Of a stretch of 64,000 nucleotides of DNA, positions 11,898-25,345 are shown in pieces. The first letter of the stretch is position 1, and each line of letters starts with the position of its first letter. The stretch is from Gordionus sp. m RMFG-2023. Its lineage: Eukaryota; Nematomorpha; Gordioida; Chordodea; Parachordodidae. The translations under genes and the position numbers were made by a program. The notes beneath the pieces are model-generated. The model saw only the letters and a program-made list of their open reading frames with translations. It had not been told where the DNA came from and did no database searches. Location: positions 21,251,120 through 21,315,119 of the forward strand of contig NC_088778.1 in NCBI RefSeq assembly GCF_954871325.1. Direction: 5' to 3'.

Positions 11898-13344
11898 AAA
11901 AATATTTTTTATTTAAATATCGTTTATATTTGTATTTAATTTTTAAATTGAAATCGGTTTTTAAAAATAAATCATTTATTTAATAAAAAAAAAACTTCCC
12001 AGGATCTAGCTTTGTAGATCTCTAATGCTAAGACTATCTATGTAATGTCCTAAATATGTTACCATCTTTTAAAAAACTTTATTTTTTATAATTGTTTGAT
12101 TTCGGTTTTAGCATGCGACAAGCATGGGAATTTTTTTTATTTTGAAATGATTACTACATATTTTTATATGAATACCAATTTTTCAAGCATGATAACAAGT
12201 CTAAAATTTTGTACAAATATAAGGTAGCATAGTTTTTAATTTATAAAAAAAAATAAAACAAAATAATGGCAGTTTTCATTTCATGTCTATTTCCGGATTT
12301 CTATTCCCAGCTATTTGTAATAAGTTGATCTTTTATAAATTAAATTAGAGTTTTGAAATAAATTTTGCTATACAATATCAACAAATTAATCTAAAATTGA
12401 TCTAATAGTTCTTATTTAATGAGAATGTTCTTGATCCAAACCTTCTACGACTTGTAATTCACTAATCGATTTTTACTTGTTTACTAGTTTTTATTTTCAT
12501 TAAAGTGTGTTTTTACCATTTCATTATTTATTCTTCATCATAGTTTATTTTCGAATATGTTTTTAAATTGTTTAATTATATTAACTCAAGATTTTTGCCA
12601 AAAGTAAATTACTCAAGATTATTGATTTGCCCACAGTTGGCAGAAAGGTTTGGACTTCCATTACGAAATTTTGAGGCATAAGTAATAATATTTTGCGAAA
12701 ATTTTGATTTAACCCTTTAAAAAATCAGCTAAATGGAACTATTTAATAACACTACATTCACCCCATCAACATTTCAAATATTTTAAATGAGATTATCAAC
12801 TTTTGGGGAATAAAAAAATTAAAATACACTTAATCATTCGTGAAAGTTAGCTGGATTTATTTAAAATAGAAAATATTGATATTTTTATGATAATATTACA
12901 AAGATAGATGGTAATTAAAAATCAATATAAATATCAGTATCGGATAATTTGTGTATCGGTACAGTTCTACTATTTTCTCATCTGTAACATATAAATAAAT
13001 TTTATTATTTCTGTTAATTGTATTATTACAATTATTTCATGATTATTGTCATTATCTCCACAACTAATAGATAGCACGTCAAGAATGACGTAGAATGAGA
13101 ATTTTATCCTAAATTTGATGATGGATGTTACTTTTTATTTGATACCCATATCCAATTTTTATTCCAGACCTATATACAATAAGACAAAGAGTGAATACTA
13201 TTAATTGAGTCAAAATATTTTTTAATTAGCTTTTATTTGATACCCATATTAATATTTTGTGTTGATTAAAATATTTTTGATCTCCACCTAGACCCGCCGA
13301 GTGTTAATTATCATTACAATCAAATAGTGTTATAAACATTATTA
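11898..13344. other. AT-rich DNA with an outer-family hAT remnant (about 12640-12975)
   Basis: No gene seen. The reverse complement of 12640-12850 aligns with 38780-38900 (both carry TTCACGAATGATTA), and 12945-12970 ends ATCGGTACAGTTCTA, like the CGGCACAGTCCTA terminus of the outer hAT at 50103. A decayed non-autonomous relative is therefore likely. Confidence 0.5.
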
Positions 13345-14880
13345 AAAAAATTGACGTGTTAAACGTTTTGACAAAAATCGAACGCGTTCACGTTCATTTT
13401 CAATAAAAAGGAACGCGTTCACGTTTGTTCAAAATTTTATGATAAATTTTTTTTTAAATTTAATTTTATATAATAAATGTCTTATATGTTTTAATACAGT
13501 ATATTAGCCATGTTAAAAAATAATATAGTTTTATTTTGATAACATAATTATAAATACAATATAATATAGCGAATAAAAAGATAATTTTATTTATAAAAAA
13601 ATTTTCTTATTAATTTTTAACAATTGTTTTTAAAAATTTTCATATGATAGACAGGAACGCTTGACAGTTAATATGGCATTAGCTATACTAAAAACGCGCT
13701 CTACAGGGGCAGATGAGGGGATTGCGGTATTATACTAAACAACTCTTTTAACGTGGTAATTTATTAAAAACATTTATGGTTTTGTCTTTTACTTCAAAAA
13801 ATCGAGATAAGTTATCCTCTTCCAATCCATCCTATACTTCCTCGTTAAAAAAATATATCTGAAATTAACAGTTTTTGCATTTACATTTCTAGGGTTTTCA
13901 ATTCATATTTTCAAAAACGCTATAATTTTATTTTTTATAGGTTCGTTCTGTGGAAGTTTTATCCATGGCCCTTGAAGCTTGTATACTGTAGAGTAGATAT
14001 AATTGGAGAAAGAACATATTGATATTCATATATATATTCAAATCTTAAAAAAATAAAATATATGTAATTAATTTGATAGTGATAGGTTTAATACCTTTTA
14101 TTAATCTCATTTAATACTGCATCTATCAATGGTTGACCATATCTTAGGCCACTAATTTTTTTTAATTTTAAAATAATTATCGTTATTGTTGGGGTCAAAT
14201 AGCCAATGCATTTTTTCTTCAAATTTAATTATTTTACTTAGTTATATTATATAATATAAAATGATTAATATTACAATCAAATGTCGTTTTAAATAGTAGC
14301 TTGAAGATTTTGAAACTGATAGAATACTTTTTAGGCACATTTTACATTTGGTAAGCATTAAATTAATTCCTTTAATATAGGATGTTACTGTAAAATATTT
14401 ATCACTTTTTAGGCACATTTTACATTTGGTGAGCATTGAATTAGTTCCTTTAATATAGGATGTTATTATATAATATTTATCATATCTGGGCCATGGTAAT
14501 GTTAATTCGTCTGATTTTGAATTTTCAGAATGATGATAATGAAATAATAATCCTTGCTTATGCTAATCTATTAAATTAAAATATACAATAATATTCAAAT
14601 TAATAAACTATAATAATGGCGTGTTAAAAAAATTGAAATGTGAAAAAAGAAAAACAGTTGATTATAAAATATGACTTTTTTCTTAAAAAATTCAGATTAA
14701 TATTAAATTTTTCAAATAAATAAAAATAAAAAGTGTTTTTAAAATTGAACGAACGTTAAATTCGAAGGCGTTCATCAAAAAAGGAACGCGTTCACGTCCA
14801 AAGTTCTTCAAGAATAAAAGGAACGCCATTCATCATTTTTTTCAAAGAAACGAACTTCATTTACAGCATTCAATCAAAAG
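13345..14880 (-). mobile_element. BED-finger hAT transposon B, decayed
   Basis: The minus strand carries a BED-type zinc finger at 14240-14440 (CKMC then SSSYYLKRHL). A hAT C-terminal block lies at 13680-13750: in one frame it reads AIPSSAPVERVFSIANAIL, interrupted by a frameshift upstream. Both ends hold the subterminal motif GAACGCGTTCACG (13380-13430 and 14780-14800). Exact termini and target duplication were not resolved. The plus-strand relative at 37195-37990 shares these ends and the same C-terminal words. Confidence 0.75.
14325..14485. repeat. Tandem duplication within the BED finger of hAT B
   Basis: Two copies of about 78 bp share CTTTTTAGGCACATTTTACA and CCTTTAATATAGGATGTTA, so the first Cys pair of the finger (CKMCLKS) is encoded twice. 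It differs at several positions and postdates the element's active life or reflects a variant. Confidence 0.8.
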
Positions 14881-16339
14881 ATATTATAATTATCTTTTAT
14901 TTGATACAAACAAATTTTTATTATCCCCCCCCCCCTTCAGATCAAATTTAACCTATTAAGACCAAGAGTGAATACTTTCAGTCAAAAAATATTTAAAATA
15001 GCTTTTATTTATTACTTATATAGATTTTTGTGTTAATTAAAATATTATTGACACCCTAGCCTAGACTCGTATATATAATTATTATAGAATTTATTTTTAT
15101 CGTTATTATAATTATTTCCGTGATTATCGGATTTGTTAAAATTGGAGGCAACATACTCGAGATTTACTCCTTACCCCACCAAATATTTTTACATTAACCC
15201 CCTGAGAGTCTACCCCATGTTATTCGTTTTTCTAACATTCTTGTTTTAATTATTTTAAATCTATACCCCCACCCTCCCCCTCTCCCTTCTAAGAAATTTT
15301 CGCCACCGACATTATTAATTACACTTTTTAATTATAATGGTACTCCTTTCATAGATTTTAAAAATAATAACTATTATTAAAATTGAATGTAAAGGTTATT
15401 TTTTAGAACTTGAATTCAATTAAAAATATCCTTATTATACTACATTGTTTGGCATGAATGAGTTCACTGATAGAATCTCTAAGCCTTTTATTTAAAAGGA
15501 TAACAAAAAGTTATCCAAAAATACTTTTATTTGGAAAATATAATTTATGATTGTATGCATATGTATTTGGTCGATGTTTAGCAATATTATTGTATTAGGT
15601 CTACAATAGAAGTATTAATTTTTATAGCAATACATTTTGCGCTATTTCATCTAAAATTTTAATAGAAAAACCCCTAAAAATTTTATCTTCTAGCCTATCC
15701 CCTTTTAATGCCACCCCCTACCCCCCTAAAAAAATTGAATGAAAAAGGCCCCCCCCATGAAGATGCTGGTCAAATTGATAAAAAAATTAGAATTTTAAAA
15801 AAATATACTTTCATAAAAATTTTTAAATAAAGTAGTATATTTTATATATATTTGGTCTGGCCCATTTTTTTAACGCTGCTTTAAAAACAGTATTAATGCT
15901 AAGCCAGAATTTTAGCTCTTATCTTTTAATATTGTAAGCGTTTTGAACGTAGGGTTAAAGAGGTGGACAAGGCTTTATGACTTTTAAATACTGTTAAATT
16001 ATGTTATAATTATTTGAGATCTGGGTAAAATATTTTCTTATTAAATACTTTTAAAACTAATTACACCATGAGATTTGTAAACCAAAAATATATTTTTATA
16101 AAATGGAAATTGTTCTCAAAATGTTTTGTAAAATAAATAGTTCATGGAAATTTTTTAAATATTATTTTTTCGTCAAAAATTTGCTCCAAGCTCTTCAATT
16201 TTTTAGATAGTATTACATCAGTCCCCCTTTTACCTTTTAAATGTTTAAGTGGGAAAAAATTTCATCAAACTTTCAGGTAAAAATAATTTTGAACTCATTT
16301 GATCAGAAATAAGTGCAAAAATGAAACTTTTTTAACTTC
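14881..16339. other. AT-rich DNA with C-tracts, no gene seen
   Basis: C-runs at 14927, 15260-15290 and 15720-15755 resemble the G/C-rich ends of small DNA transposons found elsewhere in this window, but no pair of termini could be matched. No coding sequence was recognised. Confidence 0.35.
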
Positions 16340-17781
16340 AATTTTATAATGCAGTACTCCGGTGAAAATAATGACGTTAGTACTCGGGTGGGGTTTAATA
16401 GACCCCAATTTCAAATGTATATATCTCCAGTTATATTCATTATTTTTATTTAATATTTGAATATAAGATAGAGCTAACCTTCAACCTGATAAAATATTTA
16501 TTTATTTTTATTTCATAAGCTTAGATTAAAGATGATGAGGATAATTGTAATTTGTGCCAAAATTTTCTAAAAAAAGTTTACTTTTTTTAAATTCCAAATA
16601 TTAAATTAAAAAATTAGCTTATCTATCATATAATTATGATAATTCATAATATGGATCTTTATTCTTCAATTAAAAAAAAAATTACACTAATACATTCAAA
16701 CATAAAAAAAAAATATATAACATTGAAATATGTTAAATTTAACATGCAAAACATTTATTACATAAAACATTAATGTGTTCTAAACATAAATTTATTTTAC
16801 ATATTTGAAAAAAAATATTTTGTTTTTTTTTATTTTGATGGTTAGATTTTAAAATTCCAGTTAAATAAAGATTTCCCAATAATGTCTTGAATTGTGTTAC
16901 ATCAACTTCTTTAGTAGAACTTTCATAGTGGTCAGTATAGTTTTTACATATAATTTTAATTTTTTCATTGTGTGATAAATAATCTCTTCAGTCATTTTTG
17001 TGCTATGAAAAAGTCAAAACATTTTCTGGAGTGTCAGCTTCTTTATTCTTTTATACCTGGCAGAATAACTAAATTTTGTAGATGAGTTCTTATTCCTTGA
17101 TTAGGAAGATTTTTTTCCATTTAGTAAACTTATTTTTTTAGCTAATTTTAAAGAGAAATATACTATGATAAATGATTTTATTTCATATTTACCTAAATAA
17201 TATTAAGTTTATTGTCTTCAACAAACATATCTTTTTCATCTAATTCAGATTGTGATGTTCACTATCATATATAAAATCTTCATCCTCAATATTAATTATA
17301 TTGTCATAATCACCTCAAATAAAATTATATTACATCTTAAATAATTATATATTTAGTTTCAAAATCTGCAAAAATTATTATAAATTATAAAAATAATTTG
17401 AGAAATGAGTCAGCTGGTGAAAAATAATAATAAAATAACTCCACCAGAGAAAATCTTTACTTTTTCTTTTTCATATATCTCATTCAAAATATATGATATT
17501 TAAATTTTGTTTTAATAAATTTTATATATTTATAATTTTAAAAATTTTTTAAAAATTACAAATTTACTTTGGTGGGGTCTCACAAACCACAATCAGTCAC
17601 AAAATACTTATATCTTAAGAACTACTCACCAAAATATATGAAATTTGTAATATAGATTCTAAGATATATTTGATGAAGCTACTGAAGAATCCAGATCATA
17701 ATATTTAACTGTTTTTATGGGATATCATTTCTAGCATGCCTGGGGTTTCATATACCCCATCAGAGTATTGTGAAGGGTTAA
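16340..17781 (-). mobile_element. piggyBac-like element, decayed
   Basis: The right end, read inward from a TTAA at 17778-17781, is CCCTTCACAATACTCTGATG followed by GGGGTATATGAAACCCC. The left end has GTACTCGGGTGGGG and then AGACCCC at 16380-16406; its outer TTAA is uncertain. On the minus strand 16870-17080 reads ADTPENVLTFF, a typical piggyBac N-terminal motif, followed by an ...IIYHTMKKLK-like helix and later DVTQFKTLLG. The catalytic core was not found. The element is broken and old. Confidence 0.65.
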
Positions 17782-17849
17782 AGCAAATTTCCATAATATT
17801 TTTGTTAAAACAAAAGGCACATATTATATCACAGGTCAAACGCATTCAT

Positions 17850-18660
17850 TGAATTTCCACCTACTTTACAATGACATAGTCCACAATTTTTGGTTTTGAG
17901 CAGATGTGTTATTAAAATATAAAACCTATACACATCTCTGCATTGACTATGTAATCAGTTGTTCTATGTAACTTAGAAAATGAATTTGTTTAAAAAGTGG
18001 TATAGTAAATACCCTAGTTGCTGATATAATTTGTTAATATATGTTTCCAAATTTTGCAACCCATTGGGGATAAGGACATGTTATTTTATTCTTCCCAGTT
18101 ATCTGGCGAAATGAAATTTAGATATTTTTTTATTAAGTTAAGTATCATCTTGTTAATGAACCATTTTTTATTGTCTGATATCTTAAAAAAATATTAAGAA
18201 CATGTTGGTTATATTTAAATATCATGTGGGTAAACATTTACATAAATTAAACTTTTATTTAAAAATACAGCATTAAATAATCCCCAATTAGTAATAAAAA
18301 TAGGCTAATTTCTAATTCCTCTAGAAAACACATTCCCATTTAAGGATAGCTTTGAAATGACATGAATAAATTTTAATAAAATCATTTTTCTATTCTTTTC
18401 AATTGATTCTTTACTCAAAAACAAAATTTGCCCTAATAACCTAGTTGCACAATTTGGCAAGGAATAGAAAGAATCTTCCAAAGATTCAAAACAAGTAAAT
18501 ATATGAAATGATTGCTGGGCTTCAACAATATATCAAGATGAAAATTTTTTTATCATCATGCAGTATTACCAAGTGTGAAAGGGACTTTCACCTTATGAAT
18601 TTGATCATGGTATATAATTGAGCAAGTTTAAGAGAAATTTGTCAAGTTTAATACTCAAAA
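17850..18660 (-). pseudogene. Unidentified decayed coding stretch
   Basis: On the minus strand about 18260-18520 stays open in a protein-like frame: YIVEAQQSFHIFTCFESLED, LPNCATRLLGQILFLS, KMILLKFIHVISKLSLNG, then after one stop ITNWGLFNAVF. The same frame continues with few stops through about 18050 (ISPDNWEE, MGCKIWKHI). This is far better than chance in DNA this AT-rich, so it was probably a protein once. It lies next to the piggyBac element but does not match the piggyBac words I know. No family is recognised. Confidence 0.35.
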
Positions 18661-18799
18661 ATATTATTGAACCTTCAGGATGGATTTCCAGATTCATACA
18701 TCAAAATATGGAATAAGAATCTTCATAAGCAATATAACAATTTTTATAATATAAATGACTTATTCATATCACTAATAAAAACAATTATTTTAGAAGTAT

Positions 18800-18975
18800 C
18801 AGAGGCCTGCGGAAAACCATTTGCATGGAGGAGCCCTGATACTTTTTAAAATATATTTTATTAATTTTTAATTATTATAGCTAATAATGGAGATTTAAAA
18901 TATTGTTTTAAAATATACAGCTTAGCCCAGCCCAGGTATTTAAAAAACTAAATATACAGGTCCTGCTGGTCTCTA
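18800..18975. mobile_element. hAT MITE of the GGGCC-rich family, inverted, 176 bp
   Basis: The ends are CAGAGGCCTGC (left) and GCTGGTCTCTA (right); the left subterminal CCATTTGCATGG matches, in reverse, the right subterminal GCATGCAAATGG of the copies at 11645 and 52584. The target duplication is not convincing. It overlaps a plus-strand open stretch (18667-18849) that is not a gene. Confidence 0.7.
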
Positions 18976-20329
18976 ATATAGATTATCACATTTTTCATAT
19001 AAAAAATTGTTGCACCCTTATCAAATTTTTAAAATGCACCAATGTCCATTGTTATAATATCAACATCATGAGCATGCACCAAAAATTTGCAAAATATTAA
19101 GTAATAAAAACAATTAAATTAAAAGGTTTATTTTATTCCTAACTATATTAGTTGGATTTGGTTATTGTAATTGTTTAAATAGTAACCCTTCTTATATAAC
19201 TTTTGGTTGAAAATAAAATTAGACTCCTAAATAATAACATTCTGTTAGTTTAAAAATTATTTATTTATCTTTATAAACTAGTTAAATATTTTCTAATGAT
19301 ATAAATGGTTTTGAATAAAAAATAGGTGAAATGAATGTGACATATTCTGATAATTTGTAAATATATTATAAATTTTTGGCCAGTTCAGGTTTATATAATA
19401 TCAGCTATGCATTAAAAAAATTTTTTAAGGCTGAGATCTCCAGGTTTCTATGATTTAACTTAGTTTTAAAAGCAGGTATATTAAGAGTCAAAAAAATGTT
19501 ACATAAGCTCAAAATTTTTGCCAATAAATATCCAATCCAAATCTTTATGTTATCTGTGAGCAAAATCTCCAAACTGGGGTAATTTTATTTTGGCTAAATG
19601 AGTTGTCCATTTTCAAAAATCAGCTAAATTGAATATTTACAATTACAATAGTTGAATGTGACACATTAGATGTTTAAATACTTTTTATGTAGATAATATA
19701 GCAAAAAATATTATTAAATTTGTGGTAACATTATTTTTTAAAATATGTTTTTTATATTTTAATCAATAAAACTTTGGTTCCTTTTTTTATAATTGACAAT
19801 CAATCAGGCAAAATATTCTATTTGTTAAAATCAGGCAAAAAAGAGGACAAAATATAACACTAATATTTTTCCCAGAAACAAGATAGGTTAATATTTTATT
19901 GATGATCTAGCTGCCCAGCAAGTCTAGCAGCTTTTTATTTTAACTATCTGCATTATAGTTATAAAAAATTTATAAAGCTTATAATTTTTATATTTTACTC
20001 TAAATCATATAAAGTTTTGCTTAGTCTATACATCTAAATTTGATCTATATTAAAATTTATTAAAATGTAATAAACATCAAAATTATAAATTTTTTGAAGT
20101 TAACTTCAATATTTAAAAATATAAGTATATCACAAATTTTGTAAACTCTAATCTCACCATATAAACTAATTCATTTTTATAAACAATTTAATTCATCATT
20201 TGCATGTATTTATATCTAAAATAAAAATGATTTGTATAAAAATATTTATGTACATATAATAAAATTTTAATTAAAATAATATATTAATCCTATATATATA
20301 CACATTAAAATTTATACAAACTATTGGTC
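18976..20329. other. AT-rich DNA downstream of HP1, no gene seen
   Basis: No transposon end, coding frame or RNA motif was recognised. The part nearest 20330 presumably includes the HP1 3' untranslated region. Confidence 0.4.
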
Positions 20330-21196
<867 letters not shown>

Positions 21197-21226
21197 TATG
21201 GCTAGAAAAATTTATTGATAAGAAAA

Positions 21227-21355
21227 ATGGCGAAATCAAAGGAAGTTTATGAAAAATATGGCGCTAAAACAATTAATGTTAAAAACCAAAAACCGCACAA
21301 ATTTAACACAATAATTTTTTCGTTATTGTTAAATATTACTATATTTATATTTTAA
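21227..21355 (+). CDS. Small ORF head-to-head with HP1, doubtful
   Basis: A 42-codon frame starts MAKSKEVYEKYGAKTINVKN, with good spread of charged residues, then turns hydrophobic and AT-driven. Its ATG is only 30 bp from the HP1 start on the other strand, so it would overlap the HP1 promoter or 5' untranslated region. It could be the first exon of a divergent gene or chance. No family is recognised. Confidence 0.2.
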   Translation: MAKSKEVYEKYGAKTINVKNQKPHKFNTIIFSLLLNITIFIF

Positions 21356-21954
21356 AGATAAATTTAAATCATAAACTAAAAACAATCTATACTTTATATC
21401 TAAAAGGTAAAAATATAATAAATAAAAAGTATTACGAAAAATTTTGAAATTAATAACACATATGTAAGAGATAAATAATTTAAAATTAGAAGTAGTAAAT
21501 ATTTCAGAGGTGGATTAATCAAATTTTAGAGCTAATTGGAACAAAAACTTTAAAGTAAAAATTTTGTATTTTTTATAATGACAAATTTTGCCATCAGTTT
21601 TTATCTGAACATGAATACTGTTGATAAATCGTTATGTCTAAGTCGATTATATAATAAATGACGCCACTAAATATTTTTCTAAATAGTAAAAAAATAAGTT
21701 AACTACACATTCTATATATTCCTTTAATAATATTAACATAATATTCTTTTTATGATACCCTCAGTATATATAAAACTAAATCATAATAATATTCAAATAC
21801 GAAATAAAATTACAGTTGAAACCATATAAATGAACTGTTTACAATTAAAAAAATGCACAATATTGAAAATGTCAACTGAAAAACATTAACATAGCAAATC
21901 GGTTAATTGAGATTTTCCGATAAATGAATGGCCGAAGGCCAGACAAAAGCTGGT
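21356..21954. other. AT-rich spacer upstream of HP1
   Basis: No gene or element border seen. Near 21925-21955 a GGCCGAAGGCC palindrome resembles sequence in the small elements at 22090 and 50530. Confidence 0.35.
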
Positions 21955-22215
21955 AAAAAATCCCCCTATAGAATTTTTTTAGTTGAGCCCTTTGAGATTG
22001 TACAGGCTTGTGACGCCCTTGTCTTTACATCAAAATATGTTTATTGAGGCAAATGTCAAGCAAAAAAGGATGCAGTAATAATCTTCTCATTAATAGGCAT
22101 GCCAGGATTTTCCTAAGGGGGGTAATTAAAAATTACTAGAGGCTTTGCCCTCAGACCCCCTTTTGGGCGGGCCTTCGGCCCGCTATTGACCGACCTTCGA
22201 CCGGGTTACCTTAGT
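21955..22215. mobile_element. Two abutting transposon ends (R1 end; half of a TAGGCATGCCAGG MITE)
   Basis: 21955-22021 matches the right end of R1 at 34870-34929: both carry TTTTTTAGTTGAGCC or its variant, GAGATTG and TGACGCCC. 22090-22215 matches the reverse complement of 50500-50625, the right half of the hAT MITE there, sharing AGGATTTTCCTAAGGGGG-type sequence, a GGGCCTTCGGCCC hairpin and GACCGGGTT. Both are fragments without their other ends. Confidence 0.6.
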
Positions 22216-22369
22216 CTATATATAGTCATAAAATATTTTTACAAGATAGGAGGTTAATTTTAATAAAAAAAATAAGCCTGGAACAAATATGAAATATATT
22301 TTTATTAGTTTATTAAAATATAATAAATTACTTATATATGCATTAATATAAAAGCATGGTAATAATTTA

Positions 22370-22787
22370 TTCCAAACAAGTATAAGAAATTTATTTAGAA
22401 AAAGTAAGTAGGCATATTGTTGATATTCCTCTATTATATAGAATTAGTTACAAAATACTAGGTAAAATTCCACTTTTACAGACATATTTGATAATATATT
22501 GCAGTTTATATTTTAACAAATTTTACTAATCAATGCTCTTGATAATATATATAGCAACAATTTGCATTCAATTATTTAACGCCATCTATTTATTTTAAAT
22601 AAAATATTAAAAATTAATCTTCATATTATTTATCTCGCAATGTCTTTAAAAGATATTTTCTGATGTCCTTATAAATATTTTATAGTTTTCTGTAAAATAT
22701 TTAATTCGCTATATTGATAAAAATACTTGATTGTCATATGATGATTGATAAAATTAGATATACGACATAATATTCCATTGTTTGTAT
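22370..22787 (+). mobile_element. R1 dispersed repeat, partial copy
   Basis: This matches R1 copy 33520-33830 in the same orientation, sharing AAAAAGTAAGTAG, CCTCTATTATATA, ACTAATCAATGCT and TTTAACGCCATCTAT. It also extends with the inverted copy at 24296 beyond 33520 (CAAACAAGTATAAGAAAT). It is broken off on the right by the hairpin element at 22788. No protein is recognised. Confidence 0.8.
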
Positions 22788-23251
22788 CAGAGTTGTACAT
22801 TTGCTCAAAATAAAAAGATCTAGATCTTTGAAGATCGTAAAATTTGAAGATCTTTTATTTTTTAAAAATTTTGTGTAACGATCTTCAAAGATCTCGCTGC
22901 GATCAACGATCTTCATGATATTTATTTTTTTACCCCTTTATTAAAAGCCCAGATGTTTTTCAATTTTATTAATATAATATTTCTTTTATGTTTTATACCT
23001 CTCCTCCTGCCTTGATGAAAATTGAAAAACATCTGGGCTTTTAATAAAGGGGTAAAAAAATAAATATCATGAAGATTTTTGAAGATCGTTGATCGCAGCG
23101 ATCTTCAAAGATCTAGATCTTTGAAGATCGTTACACAAAATTTTTAAAAAATAAAAGATCTTCAAATTTTAGGATCTTCAAAGATCTTGCTCAAATTTTT
23201 GAGCTAGATCTCGCTCAAAAATCTTCAAAGAAGATCTTTTGTACAACTCTG
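22788..23251. mobile_element. hAT hairpin MITE with 8-bp target duplication, 464 bp
   Basis: The termini CAGAGTTGTACATTTGCTC and ...GTACAACTCTG are inverted, and the flanks GTTTGTAT (22780-22787) and GTTTGTAT (23252-23259) are identical. Almost the whole element is one inverted repeat: arms from about 22805 to 22967 and 23018 to 23180, around a 50-bp loop (22968-23017). The arms are studded with GATCTTTGAAGATC palindromes. The termini resemble those of the inner hAT at 45975 (CAGAGTTGTTAAA). A transcript would fold into a very long double-stranded RNA. Confidence 0.92.
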
Positions 23252-24295
23252 GTTTGTATTGATCTTTAATTTTTTTATTTAATTTATGATTTAATTTTAA
23301 CAATAGTTTTATAATTATATTTTACTTTTATTAATATAAAAAAATTAAAATTACTCACTTTATAAAAAGTTATATTTGATATATTATATTATTTAGTAAT
23401 TTTAATGGGTTGGACTGGGCTTGGAAAATATTAATCAAGATTAATATTTGCTTGCACCTGACTTAAGAATATCTTTTACAAATTATTATGGGCCGGGCTA
23501 AGAAAAAATTTTCAAAATTATTATGGGTTGAGCTAGGCTTGAGAAATTTTTTTTAAAAATTATAAGGTCTTGGACGCTTGAAAATTTTTTCCCAAATATT
23601 AAGAGCTTGGAACTGGCTTGAAATTTTTTAATGTTAAATGTTAGTCTTATGTAATCAGTAATATATTTACAGAGAATTTGATATTGGGTAAAGCTCATTT
23701 AAATATATTTTGACTCAAAAAATAGTTTCCACTCTTAGTCCTAATGGGTTGGACTCAATGACATTGGTTGGACTTGACCTAAATGGGTAGGGGGGGGGGT
23801 TTAAAAATAATATAAATTGGATCCGATTTTTAAATAAAAGGTAACATCTTTCTTAAAAAAACGAATAAAATTCTCATTCTCCGTCACTTTTGACGGGCTA
23901 TCTACTAGATTATTTAATAATTTTATGGATCTATTAATAATAATTATAATACATTTCACTTTTGTCTTAAGACTTATCTTATATTCCATTTCTTAAAAAG
24001 ATTTTTGGTTCACTTTTTTATATATAAATGCTTTTTTCCAAAAATGTTTTAAATTATGAATATTTTTATAAAAAAATATTAACTTTTATATTCTTTCTTT
24101 CAAATTATTGTTTAAGTTATATGTATACATTTTTGGGGGTCAGGGAGGGGAAGGGAGGACTAAGGGGGGGGGGGGTATTCTTTATTAGCTTAAAATGATA
24201 TTCACGAAAAGTGATAAATTTCTGAAGGAATGGGGGGTGAATTTCCCCTCGCCCCCCCCCTGGCTACGCCTATTTATTTATTAATATATTATATA
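23252..24295. other. Fragments of DNA-transposon ends, no gene
   Basis: 23400-23780 repeats motifs such as GGGTTGGACT and GGGCTTGG in the manner of hAT subterminal regions. 24115-24275 is G/C-tract sequence ending CCCCTGGCTACGCC, the terminus of a GGCGTAGCCAGG-type MITE. Partners of these ends were not found. Confidence 0.4.
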
Positions 24296-25345
24296 AATTT
24301 TTAATTGAATTTGCAAACTCTGAATAACTAATTCTTAGCAAACTACATTGACAAATAGTCATGAAACTAATAATGTTGTTACCATTTTAGACAATGTTTT
24401 ATAGAATGGACATAAGGAAAAATTTGTAGGCCTAATCAAATTAATAACTTGAAGAAGAGAATATAAACGACTAATCCATATCATAAAACTATAGGCGGTT
24501 AGAGCTTCCTCTTATATGACATTATGAAAGCTAGATAAGTAATCGAGAAAATGATTGTTAGATATTAAATTTCTAAAAGATTATCTTCCATTTTTAATGA
24601 TACACGACAAGACAGTAGACCACTATTGCTCATCTAAATTATGCAATCAAATGCTCTCAGTAGCAGGAGTAATACTCTTAAATTACATAGCAACACAAAT
24701 TACAGATGCTGGTTAATTGACAGTCATAGCCATGATGCTCACAATGTAAACTCATATCAGAATTTATTATATTAGATAAATTGAAAAATAAAAAAAAACT
24801 AAAAATTTTTGTAAGAAATAATTATGCGAATATATTGAAATCTTGAGTTTTTTACAGGGTAAGGATGCCATATTGGAAATGAATCATTCAGCAACTAAAT
24901 AAGTAGAGAGATATGATAATCAATTAAGATTTTATATGAAATCACACCAACCCTAGTTGGTATACTCTTAAAATTAAAGTAGTTTGTAATAATATCAAAA
25001 ATATACTCGTATTAAAAATTTAACTCAAAACTGTTTTTCAAAGAAGAAAAATAGCTTTCCTAAAAACACGGATAAGGAAGAAAAATATATAATAATGATT
25101 ACATCCATTGTGGGATGAATAATAAGATAATTAATTTTTAATAATATTTTTCAGTATAAATAAATAGATGGCGTTAAAAAATTGAATGCAAGTTTTTATC
25201 TATATTTATTATCAAAAGCATTGATTAGTAAAGTTTATTAAATTCTATAATTGTCCTGGAAAAGCGGCATGTTATCTAATATTTTATAACCAATTCTATA
25301 AATGTCTACTTACTTTTTATAAAGAAATATCTTATACTTGTTTGG
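24296..25345 (-). mobile_element. R1 dispersed repeat, partial inverted copy
   Basis: This aligns in reverse with 33515-34800. Shared words include CAATGTTTTATAGAATGGAC, AGAAGAGAATAT, AAAAGATTATCTTCCATTTT, GCTACACAAAT-like sequence and AACTGTTTTTCAAAGAAGAA. Both terminal ends are missing. One frame in this copy and in 33100-34929 gives LNYIATQI followed by a similar hydrophobic run, with a stop at the same place, so coding is possible but unproven. Confidence 0.85.
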
